Position numbers and translations under genes: made by a program. From Trichosphaerium sp. ATCC 40318 (lineage: Eukaryota; Discosea; Flabellinia; Trichosidae): a stretch of 64,000 nucleotides of DNA. This document shows positions 45,575 to 57,151 of this stretch, in pieces (positions within the stretch are counted from its first letter, which is position 1; each line of letters opens with the position of its first letter). The notes beneath the pieces are model-generated. The model was not told the DNA's origin and searched no databases. It saw nothing but the letters and a program-made list of their open reading frames with translations. The stretch covers positions 124,001 through 188,000 of the forward strand of contig JALMLS010000423.1 of NCBI GenBank assembly GCA_038496445.1, read 5' to 3'.

Positions 45575-48500
45575 TAACTTCTCAAACTATTTTTATTCTT
45601 TACAAAACAACTTCACACTTGCAATTCATCTTTGGGTAACGCTTTTCATAGTCATTCTTGCATTTGAAAACATTTCAGGCTTCCGATTTAGCCTTTTATT
45701 GATGTTATTGCTTGTTTCTCTATGTCATTGTCCTCATCATTTTCATCCTTTTGGTTCTTTAATTTGCTTTCTAAGTATTTTACCTTTTCTTTCAAGTCCT
45801 TAACTTGTTGTTTTAAATCACCGTTTGTATCATCTATTGTTGATCCCTTGTTAATGCTTGAAATATCCACACTTGTTGTTCTTCTCTTAGAATTACTAGT
45901 TTCGGTGTCAAGCATCATGTAGTGTATGCGTGGTATTACCAAAGATAGTACTGACACAAAAGGTCCAAGCACAATACTTCCAGATCGTAACACGAACTTC
46001 AGTGTCCGATTCTCACCTCCAATCACCTACAAAGCGTTAATTTAGTATCCATAAATCCCATACAATAACATACTTGTACAATGCCTAATATGGCAATGAA
46101 GAAAGCGAGAGTGTAGACTGAGAATCCAATAAATCTATTGGAGAAAAACTATGTTAAAAAGATAAATGATAGCGCTTTTTTTACGTACTTGGACTCGTTG
46201 TATAGTACTGACTTTAGTTTCCATATTCTCACTGCCCAATATAGACCGTATATGATGATACCAATATTGAACACAGCCAATATACCAAAGAATATCTTGT
46301 CATTGTCTCCGAAAGTACAAACAAAGTAATCATCCGATAAAATATACGGTTTGGCTGGTTCTAGTACAGCACGTGAACGGCTTACTATTGTCCAAATAGA
46401 TAGGAGCACAACCTCTACTGCAACGATACCAGCAACAATAGGAATTATCATCATGTTTGTGACTTTAATTATTTCCAAAGTATCAACACGGAAAATCTGC
46501 CCAATACGATAGATCCGAGCAAACAATGATCCATAAGTCAACTACTCCTCTGTAAGCGATCGAAATCAAACTAAAAATAGAAAACGTACACTAAAACCTA
46601 TACAAAGCAACCATCGCAACATATTGCAATGAAAGTCGTCTGTATGTAGAGTCCAGAAAAAAACGGTTGAGTACATTGTGATTGAACCAATCTGTTTCAA
46701 TAATTAATCAAAGAGAAGTGGACTTAAAAGATACGTACCAAGGTGAGAACAACAAACAAAGGTTGTGAAGCACGTATTATTCGATTATTTTGGAATATGA
46801 TTACCCATATTACAAGCCCCATTGTCATTAAAATAATAAATGAAACCAGAGCAAGCACAACTCGTTCAGCTGTTGTTTCTGCAGAAAATTACTTAGCGTT
46901 AGTGACTAAACGTTCACACGTACTATACCACCCGTATGTGGTTTCACGTTCATCCCATTTAGGAGCTGGATATATGAAAGGTGTCGTGACAGCAAACAAA
47001 GGTGCTACAACTTGATAATTCAAGTCTTGATCCAATTGATAAGTAAGAGAGAATCTTCCTAAATTCTGTCCATACAAATCAAATTGAAACTCCCCACCAA
47101 AACTTTTCATGTTCATATTATTAATGGCATCTTGTATCTTATCTGTATCGAGAGAACTATTGATTGAACAAATAAATAAATCACGTGCGTTCTGATAAAA
47201 ACCCGTTTTGGTGTCGTACTTTGCTTTTTCAACAGAATACTGAACCATGTAGCCTGCAACATATCCTGTCATACCATGCTGGCCTGGAGATACACCAAAT
47301 CTTTCTCGGTACTTTTGCGCAAACAATTGAGGTGATGACAATGTGCCGTTACTAAGGAAGTGATAGTGTCTGATATTTGGATCGTCTTCATCGTAGATAT
47401 TGTCATGAAGATATTCATTCCACTAAGGAAAACCACTGTAAGTTCGCATTTATGGAACAAATTCTCACCATGTTTCCTGCATCCATTACGTATTTGATAT
47501 CCGAGCCTAAATTCTTAAAGTTCACAGGAAGAAGACAAGGGACTGAGAATAAGTATGCCTAAAAATGTGAGAATTAAGATATTTTTTTCTCCTTGCCTTT
47601 GCATTGAAATTCAATTCTCTTGCTATTCTCATAAGCGTTGCACATGATGTGACAGTACCACCAATCACCGCATCTATAGAAAAGAATCATTAAAGAAGAA
47701 ATGAAGAATGGAGATCGGTCTTACCTGGTTTCAAATCCTTAAGCTCCTCTACCATTTCTCGTACATCTGATTCTTGACCTTCAGGATCAACCCTGTCTCT
47801 GATTTCTTTTTGGTAAACTAAATCAAACCCCAAGAACGATATACCTCTAAGAGCGCCAACACCTATGCCTTTGCGAGATGCTGGGAGTTGTCAGTACCCA
47901 ATTGACACAATCGAACTTACTCTCCCAAAACAAGGCAACAGACTTCACATTCTGGATTGCCAATAGATTCAACGACTGATACATAGATACTTCTGCTGGA
48001 ATAAATATCTCAACAGTGTATGGCAATCGACGCCCAAATGGAACCTTGCAAGGAGGCCTCAGAGCTTCATCGCAAATATGATTCGTTGATTGTCCGGCTG
48101 CACCTGTGTTGGTGTTAACCACTGAAAAAGTTAAGTATCACTTACTCCATATAGAGTTGATTTTATATTCATTTGCAACGAGAGCAGCTGGTAATCCAAG
48201 TTCAGTTGAAAGTGGCTTAACAAAATGTTAAGTTTACTCTAAAATAAGTCTGACGTACAAGAAAAATCATGTTTACATTGCGCTCTGTAATAAGTACTCT
48301 TGTTGCATTAGCAGTAGCTTCGCCTGTAGGTTCTATAAAAAGTACTTTTAGAAAAGCAGTTTTTCAACACAAAACTGCACGTGTCTTCAACGTGAAGTGA
48401 GGGAGCGACCGTTTTAAATACTTTAAATAGTTTTGGTGTTGTTGTGGGTTCAAATGAATGTATAGCGCACCAACAATAGAGAATATAATTTCAACTGTAT

Positions 48501-48955
48501 AAAGAGATCCATTAATTAGTAGCCCTCCTCTTTCGTTTACCTTTGTATGTTAGAGTACTTTAAAATTGTTGTAATTTGTATACCGTGTCTCGCCACATCT
48601 CGTGACTGTTGCGTTGTAATATACAATTGTCGTGGAAACGAGGATACACGCTACCTATTCTGAACACCTTTTGGGTAGCTACAGCTACAATAATGAGGAG
48701 CATACATAAGAGCACAGCGTGCAGCATTTGTTTCTAGTTGATGTTATGTTGTATCCCAAACTGCAATATTGTGGACTATTGTTTCTACTCCGGCTCCGCA
48801 AACCAAAACCATCAGATATTACGTGTTTATTATCGTGGCAAGTTATTTAGCTTTGTTGCTGTACTACGATCTTTTGTTAAGTGAATCAAATAGGCATTAC
48901 AATCACATAATTAACCCGGGTGCCGGCCAATTAGAACCTCCATAAATTTATCACA
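45575..48955. repeat. left arm of large inverted duplication
   Basis: This arm, carrying GPCR copy 1, is the reverse complement of 52990-56390 with long identical blocks (for example the coding sequence at 46990-47165). Homology runs past the stop codon on the outer side and past the start on the inner side to a shared GGTGCCGGCC / GGCCCGGCACC boundary. Confidence 0.8.
45688..48727 (-). CDS. class C GPCR with periplasmic-binding-type ectodomain (copy 1)
   Basis: Start ATG 48727 with signal peptide (MLHAVLLCMLLIIVAVATQ). Ectodomain exons carry a ligand-binding type I fold (VFRIGSVYP, NATRVLITERNVNMIFL, LGLPAALVANEYKINSIW, FGRRLPYTVEIFIP, VAGYMVQYSVEKAKYDTKTG). The seven-helix part follows (about 45950-47000: VVLALVSFIILMTMGLVIWV, IIPIVAGIVAVEVVLLSIW, IFFGILAVFNIGIIIYGLYW). 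The tail is cytoplasmic with a coiled coil (LKQQVKDLKEKVKYLESKL), stop 45688. This is the GABA-B/Grl-type layout; the ligand is unknown. The frame is intact through the site where copy 2 is broken. Confidence 0.85.
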
Positions 48956-49961
48956 TCATGTTCTATTATACAACTTACATCGAATGTATTTATACAAAAG
49001 GTTCAGTCGTATCAGAAGGCAATACACCAACCTCGCATTCCACACTGTCACGCTATAAGAGAGTTCAAAATAACGAAATGTACAAAACAACATTTCTGCA
49101 CTTACGTTTCCATCAAGCATTTTTTCATTGTACTCACGTACGTTTCAGTATCAATCAACCCTATATTGCTAGGTAGTATCGGTATGCCGGTACACTATAC
49201 TTTTTGCCCTAAATATCACTCAAGTCACTGCATTTGAGGTGAGTATGGCGGTATCACAATCAGGCCATGTCTTCTCACGGGAAAACAACAGATACCACGG
49301 ATTGGGTCATTCATGCGACAAGGAGAAAGGTTCACCAGTTGAACATGTTCAAAGTAAGTACAGTATGATTGCAATCAAATAGGTGAAACTAACAAATGCG
49401 ATAGGCTGACGATGTGACTACCACCTAATGAAACCAATAAAGAATAACCACGTGATGTGATTAAACCGCCGTATCTCAGCAATCATGGATTGGTGGTAAA
49501 AAGTTGCAAGGTACATCTCAAAACATAAACTGTTTTGCGAAAAGAAACATTTTTACGGTTAAAGTTCTGTTTATTAAGTTTATCTCACTTAAAGATACAA
49601 GCTGCATGTTCACTCGGACCGCCAGGTTCATCCGGAGCAGGGTCTTGATGACGTGCTCATCATCAAGGGCAGTAACGTTCACTGAAGTGACTTCCTTACA
49701 AGAATGAAATCAAATTAAAAACCAACACTGGAAGTTAAGCACCTTATCATGGTAAAGCCTAAATACATAGGTAACTGTTTATTCTCTTTGAACACGGAAG
49801 TATTTTTCAATTAATACGCGGATTACCCAACGCGAAAAATAGGCTGCTAACATAAAAAGAACGAATAAACAACTTTGGAGGCACAGTTTTATTGCTTTGA
49901 TATGTTAAAGTTACATAATGCTACTGTTGATCAATAGGATGCGAAATGTTATTCTAGTCTT
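48728..49961. other. intergenic stretch at the inner end of the left arm
   Basis: The first 230 bp belong to the inverted duplication and should hold the GPCR promoter. The rest has no gene I recognise. Confidence 0.4.
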
Positions 49962-52069
49962 TTACTGCCAATTCAATTCACTTCTGTCAAACCTCAAACC
50001 GGGCCATCCGGTATCATTGTGAACGCTATGATGTGGCATAACATAGCCATACTTTGCATAGCTAAGTAGAAATGGTAACTTTGCAAAGTTACTTCTAAAT
50101 GTGCCAACCCATCCATCACAATCGCTCATCATTATCATATTCGCAATAACTTGAATAGTGGGTAAATGACCTGAACAAAAAAGTAAGAATTACATAAACT
50201 TGTAACAGAGAAAAACTAAGAAACAAAACGATTTAGCAAAAAGAGACCAAAAAAAAAAAAGAATGTCACGTAATGTGTAGATTGCTATGTTAAGACAGTA
50301 CTATCCAAGTATGCGCAGGGTGCAAACCTACGTATCCTTAAGCGTAAACATACAACAAAGTTCAACTAAAGCACGTGGAACACTTAAAAATTGAGCAGAA
50401 ATATATAAAAAGCACTAGATTCCTACTTGCTTACGCAAGACAGATAGTAAATTTAAGTAGGTTACCTAGATGTTTATATTTCTCTACAAGAGCAGACCCT
50501 TTGATATTTTCTCTCGGTTCTTCGTTGTATATAACTTCATAGCTTGTTGAATTTTTCATTATGTCTATAACCTCTGGATCATCTGTTGCTAAAAAAATCC
50601 TATTGACATTCTGCCCTTTAGTTTCGTTGAAATGTTTTTGTAGCTTTGTTATACTATCAATAAACCCTTCTATAGGATAAAGCTTATTCTCAGTATATCC
50701 ATCACCATGACGTATATGTAAACAAATTAAAGGATGCTGCCATTTGATTTTTTTTCGAATGTCCATTACTACCTCCATAACCTCAGGAAGTGGCTGCCAT
50801 ATAAAATGAAGAACCTGTGCATAGTACCAAAGAAGACCTCTAGATTTTAAAATAACATCAGTTTCAAGCGAGTACATCACAACAAGTAAAAAAACCCACG
50901 TGATTTCACTGAAGGACGTGTATTTTTTTTTGTTTGCTTTTTAGCGTACCTCTTAGTTTTGCCAAACTTAGTTGTAGGTTTAGTGATAACAGGCGAATCA
51001 GGATAGAATATATCATTGTCATTACTAATATTCAATCTGGAATCAAATGTGGGACAAGGAGTGAATTGATTAAAGAAGCATTCAAAGGTTTGCTTTGGGC
51101 ATAATGACATGTGGGCATATTTAGATAAGCTACCACGCTGAAGTGAAATAGTTCTATTACTCTCAAAAGAGGAGACCATAGCAGTAACCTAAGCGCAATT
51201 AAACAACGAATCAAGTACGGAGTTAACATCAAATCACTGACTGGAGCTATACGAGTTTACTATTTAAAATACACTAAATTAATCACTTACCACGCGCCAC
51301 ATGTCTGCACCAAGTCCTCCAAATCTTGGAGCAATTTGTAATAACCGATTGCATTTTGATTCCATTTGATTATTCCAAAGCCATTGTTGCATTCTCCACT
51401 TTAACTTACTATCAATATAGTCTTTTTCAGTTTGTATCCACGTGGTGTAGTGATCTTATATCGAAGTTAAAAAAATTCACTACAAGAATATGTGTGGTTG
51501 ACGCGGAATAGCGCCAATATTATTCAAAGCAACATGAAGCTTTTCACTTCATTGTCAGGTCGCTCTTTTTTTTCGCCAATGAGGTGTATTTGAGCCTGGA
51601 TGATACCAATGGTGCAAAGTAATAACAAGGATATACTTTAGAGCTAGGAAAAATAGTGCTATTCCGAGTCAACCACGAAATCCTTTCAGCGAGTTTGTCT
51701 ACTTTTTTTTTCAACCAACAATGAGAAACTCTTCAAATAAGCCTGTCAAACGTTTTAATAGGTAAACGTACTTATAAAATCGGCGTTTCCTACATCATGT
51801 CACTATTCAGAGATATTAATCGAAAAATACTTACCAGACGCTTTTAGTATCGGATTATCGCGTTCCCACGTGATTTTATGTTCGTCGAAGCTTTCTTCTG
51901 TTGTGTCACGTAAATTAACATCACGTGGTTCTTCGCCGCTGGTATCATCTACAGGCTCTACTATGAGGAGTATTGGGTTGTTATCAGTAAGAAGAGTTGC
52001 GTAATTAAGTAGAAACACTGTGATAAGGCCTACAGAAGCAAGGGTGATGATAGTCTTAGTACGCGCCAT
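49962..52069 (-). CDS. fucosyltransferase, GT23 (alpha-1,6) type
   Basis: Start ATG 52069, a type II anchor (TIITLASVGLITVFLLNYAT) typical of a Golgi enzyme, then a stem. Further exons give MQQWLWNNQMESKCNRLLQ and PRFGGLGADMWRVV (about 51290-51440), LLWYYAQVLHFIWQP (about 50800-50850), the donor-binding motif CLHIRHGDGYTENK (about 50690-50725), FLATDDPEVIDIMKN (about 50565-50610), and the C-terminal MSDCDGWVGTFRSNFAKLP (about 50080-50135), ending NWQ at 49962. HxRxGD and the D.D....T.RSN block are the GDP-fucose signature shared with FUT8. It lies alone in the spacer between two inverted GPCR copies. Confidence 0.85.
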
Positions 52070-53213
52070 TGCCAATGCCCACGTGGCGACTGAAGATACA
52101 GGCGAACTTAATTATGGTACCCATTTAAGCCGTGAGCTTTGAGACAAGCATCACTAGTGGTCTTTCATCCAATAGAATTGCGTAGTATCAAATTATCGTT
52201 TCGCCACAGTGGTGAACTGTGAATACAATAACGACTCTGTGTTTTTCATACTATGCATCTTTACTACGTTGACCCAGTGATAGCACAATCTTGTTATAGC
52301 ATTACAGAATCTCTCTGACTAAATATGTACATTTTGCAGCCGTTCATTTCTATTATATCCATTGTTTCTGTTGAAAGGTCACTTTATAATTAACCGTCAC
52401 AATCTATTTCTACTATTTGTGTGCACGCACCATCTGTTGAAAGCCCTGTTTTCCCTGAAACGGTTTCAAGCCATGTGATAATATTAGTAACTGATAACGA
52501 TAATATGGTGCTGCCAATGCACAGCAGACAGGAGAGTAGTATACTCCCAATGTAACCTTGGAAAATTTGGCGCTGTAATGAACGTTCTATCCAAGCAAAA
52601 AACTAGCCTGAGACTATTGAAGTAGAAAAATTAGGTGCATGGTGTTAACGGAGGATATCTCACAAGTGCTCATTCACTTGGATACTGCACGTACTTATTG
52701 CTAAAGTAGCTAGCCACTACGTTACGGATGTGCATAACAGCATATAATCACAGAAGTTTACAAGAATGTTACCTGCCTTGTAGTCTCATTTACGTGGATG
52801 TTCCGAAAATTTTGTTTCCCCGCAATTCGCGAATTCTTGATTTAAATGCAGGCTTTTTTAGCGTATTCGCGAATTTTGGATTATCTCCCTTCTAAAAAGG
52901 GAAAGGAAGTTGTGTAGTCAGTTCGGGCGATTTTTGGTAACATCGCTTCAAAACAGAAGTAAAAAGGCTGGAAACATTTACAAAAATGAAGATGAGGTAA
53001 ATTTATAGAGGTTCTCATTGGCCCGGCACCCGGGTTAAATATGCTTGTTTGATTCACTTAAAAAAGATCGTAGTACAGCAGCAAAGCTATTAAATTTGCC
53101 ATGATAATAATGGTATGATATCTGATGTTTTTGTTTCCGAGCCGGAGTAGAAACAATAGTAGTACACATTTCTTAACAGTTTTCGCATACCACAAAATAT
53201 CTATTTTAAACAA
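52070..53213. other. intergenic stretch between fucosyltransferase and GPCR copy 2
   Basis: No gene recognised. It contains two ATTCGCGAAT palindromes (about 52831 and 52864). From about 52990 it is the inner end of the right duplication arm and holds the copy 2 promoter. Confidence 0.4.
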
Positions 53214-56200
53214 ATGCTGCACACTGTGCTCACATGTATGCTCCTCGTTATGGTAGCTCTAGCTACAGAAAAGGTGTTCAGAATAGGTAGCGTGTATCCT
53301 AGTGAAGGACGTTTCCGCGGCAATTCCATATTACAACGCAACAGTCACGAGATGTGGCGAGACACGGTATACAAATTACTACAATTTTAAGTATTTCTAA
53401 CATACAAAAAGGTAAACGAAAGAGGAGGGCTACTAATTAATGGATCTCTTTATACAGTCGAAATTATATTCACTCCAGTTGGTACGCTATACATTCATTT
53501 GAACCCACAACACCACCAAAACTTTCAAGTATTTAAAACGCTCGCTCCCTCACTTCACGTTGAAGACACGTGCAGTTTTGTGTTGAAAAACTGCTGTTCT
53601 AACAGTATTTTTTATAGAACCTACAGGCGAAGCTACTGCTAATGCAACAAGAGTACTTATTACAGAGCGCAATGTAAACATGATTTTTCTTGTACGTGAG
53701 CCTTATTTTAGAGTAAACTTAACATTTTGTTAAGCCACTTTCAACTGAACTTGGATTACCAGCTGCTCTCGTTGCAAATGAATATAAAATCAACTCTATA
53801 TGGGGTTAGTGATACTTAACTTTTTCAGTGGTTAACGTCAACACAGCTGCATCCGGACAATCAACAAATCTTATTTGTGATAAAGCTCTGAGGCCTCCTT
53901 GCAAGGTTCCATTTGGGCGTCGATTGCCATACACTATTGAGTTCCTTATTCCGAAAGAAATAGTTATGACCGAGCCATTGAATCTATTGGCAATCCAGAA
54001 TGTGAAGTCTGTTGCCTTGTTTTGGGAGAGTAAGTTCGATTGTGTTAATTGGGTACTGACAACTTCTAGCATCTCTCAGAGGCATAGGTGTTGGCGCTCT
54101 TAGAGGTATATCGTTCTTGGGGTTTGATTTAGTTTACCAAAAAGAAATCAGAGACAGGTTTGATCCCGAAGGTCAAGAATCAGATGTACGAGAAATGGTA
54201 GAGAAGCTTAAGGATTTGAAACCAGGTAAGACCGATCTCCATTCTTCATTTCTTCTTTACTGATTCTTTTTCTATAGATGTGGTGATTGGTGGCACTGTG
54301 ACGTCATGTGGAACGCTTATGAGAATAGCAAGAGAATTGAATTTCAATGCAAAGGCAAGAAGAAAAAAAATTCTTATTTCTCACATCTTTAGGCATACTT
54401 ATTGACAGTCCCTTGTCTTCTTCCTGCAAATCTTAAGAATATAGGCCCGGATATCAAATACGTAATGGATGCGGGAAACATGGTGAGAATTTGTTCTATA
54501 AATGCGAACTTACAGTGGTTTTCCTTAGTGGGATGAAAATCTTCAAAGCAATATCTACGATGAAGATGATCCAAATATCAGACACTATCACTTCCTTAGT
54601 AACGGCACATTGTCATCACCTCAATTGTTTGCGCAAAAGTACCGAGAAAGATTTGGTGTATCTCCAGGCCAGCATGGTATGACAGGATATGTCATAGGCT
54701 ACATGGTTCAGCATTCTGTTGAAAAAGCAAAGTACGACACCAGGTTTTTATCAGAACGCACGTGATTTATTTATTTGTTCAATCAATAGTTCTCTCGATA
54801 CAGATAAGATACAAGATGCCATTAATAATATGAACATGAAAAGTTTTGGTGGGGAGTTTCAATTTGATTTGTATGGACAGAATTTAGGAAGATTCTCTCT
54901 TACTTATCAATTGGATCAAGACTTGAATTATCAAGTTGTAGCACCTTTGTTTGCTGTCACGACACCTTTCATATATCCAGCTCCTAAGTGGGATGAACGT
55001 GAAACCACATACGGGTGGTATAGTACGTGTGAACGTTTAGTCACCAATTCTAAGCCATTTTCTGCAGAAACAACAGCTGAACGAGTTGTGCTTGCTCTGG
55101 TTTCATTTATTATTTTAATAACAATGGGGCTTGTAATATGGGTAATCATATTCCAAAATAATCGAATAATACGTGCTTCACAACCTTTGTTTGTTGTTCT
55201 CACCTTGGTACGTATCTTTTAAGTCCTTTAAGTACACTTCGCATGACTAACTATTGAAACAGATTGGTTCAATCATTATGTACTCAACTGTTTTTTTCTG
55301 GACTCTACATACAGACGACTTTCATTGCAATATGTTGCGATGGTTGCTTTGTATAGGTTTTAGTGTACGTTTACTATTTTTAGTTTGATTTCGATCGCTT
55401 ACAGAGGAGTAGTTGACTTATGGATCGTTGTTTGCTCGGATCTATCGTATTGGGCAGATTTTCCGTGTTGATACTTTGGAAATAATTAAAGTCACAAACA
55501 TGATGATAATTCCTATTGTTGCTGGTATTGTTGCAGTAGAGGTTGTGCTCCTATCTATTTGGACAATAGTAAGCCGTTCACGTGCAGTACTAGAACCAGC
55601 CAAACCGTATATTTTATCGGATGATTACTTTGTTTGTACTTTCGGAGACAATGACAAGATATTCTTTGGTATATTGGCTGTGTTCAATATTGGTATCATC
55701 ATATACGGTCTATATTGGGCAGTAAGAATATGGAAACTAAAGTCAGTACTATACAACGAGTCCAAGTACGTAAAAAAAGCGCTATCATTTATCTTTTTTA
55801 ACATAGTTTTTCTCCAATAGATTTATTGGATTCTCAGTCTACACTCTCGCTTTCTTCATTGCCATATTAGGCATTGTACAAGTATGTTATTGTATGGGAT
55901 TTACTGGATACTAAATTAACGCTTTGTAGGTGATTGGAGGTGATAATCGGACACTGAAGTTCGTGTTACGATCTGGAAGTATTGTGCTTGGACCTTTCGT
56001 GTCAGTACTATCTTTGGTAATACCACGCATGCACTACATGATGCTTGACACCGAAACAAGTATTTTTAAAAGAAAAACAGGAACAAGTATGGATCTTTCA
56101 AGTGCTACCAAGGGATCAACAGTAGATGATACAAACGGTGATTTAAAACAACAAGTTAAGGACTTGAAAGAAGAGGTAAAGTACCTAAAGAGCAAATTAG

Positions 56201-56390
56201 AGAACCTAAAGGATGAAAACGATGAGGACAATGATGTAGAGCAACCAGCGATAACATCACATACAAGAGAATAAAGTGGAAGCACTTAATGTTGTCTAAT
56301 GCAAGAATGACTACGAAAAGCGTTAGTTGCCCAAAGAGAATTGTAGTGAAGTTGTTTTGTAAGGAATAAAAATAGTTTGAGATGTTAGTT
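52990..56390. repeat. right arm of large inverted duplication
   Basis: Reverse-complement partner of 45575-48955, separated from it by about 4.0 kb. The arms differ by scattered substitutions and small indels. Confidence 0.8.
53214..56274 (+). pseudogene. class C GPCR (copy 2), frameshifted
   Basis: Same exon order as copy 1: signal peptide from ATG 53214, ectodomain, seven helices and a coiled-coil tail ending at 56274 (tail differs slightly: SIFKRKTGTSMDLSS). At about 54740 copy 1 reads GACACCAAAACGGGTTTTTA where copy 2 reads GACACCAGGTTTTTA. The 5-bp loss shifts the frame and meets TGA within about 25 bases. No GT..AG pair of reasonable length removes it. All seven-helix exons after the break remain open, so the damage is recent, or the assembly has an error here. 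Confidence 0.75.
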
Positions 56391-57151
56391 TTTCGTCAGT
56401 TTCCATTAATATGTATTTCTTCTTCGTATCAACAACATACTAGGGTTTCACCAATGCTAGGATCACTACTTCAAAGTATAGTTTACTATGGTATACATCA
56501 GCTTCATTGCAATGAGAATTTGTGTTAGTTATTGCTTATTAGAATACACATATGTAAACAGTTACCAACGGTTCACATTCGAACGACACGTGGTTAATTA
56601 ATTACCGTGGAACAAAAGAATACGTCGCGGTTAATTTAAAACCAACCACGGTCTTTCAAATGTCAGATATCAATAGCGAGCTTTCAACTCACTAGTATTC
56701 AAGAAGATTGAGTTCTCTGCGCCTGGAGAAAGTATGTAATCCTTCACTTAAAACAGTGAGAGAAATCACTCAACGAATGTCGAGCAATCAAGTCAGCTGA
56801 CGATAATAATTAAGACAACAAACTTCCTACCACATCCATCAACAAAGATGCACGAATGATTTTTATCCAAAAACCGGTTTCGCTAAACGCTGTGACTTTT
56901 CAATGGTTAAGTGATTCACTTGTTCAATCGTACAACTGAGAGTGAACTGTTAGAAAAAAAATTTGCAGCAGCAAGCTTTTACTAGATGTAATGAAACCTC
57001 GCCTGTACCGTAATGAAATTATCTCTTACTTAGTTGGTAAGATAAGAAAAAGTGTTACACAGCGACTACATACAACCTGACATCCACTTTGTCAAAAGAT
57101 GAAGCATGTACAAACAGTATTTTGAGCTTAGTTTTTTTTGTTTTATTTATT
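56275..57151. other. intergenic stretch between GPCR copy 2 and ligase gene
   Basis: Convergent 3' ends. The first 115 bp belong to the duplication; no gene recognised after that. Confidence 0.4.
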
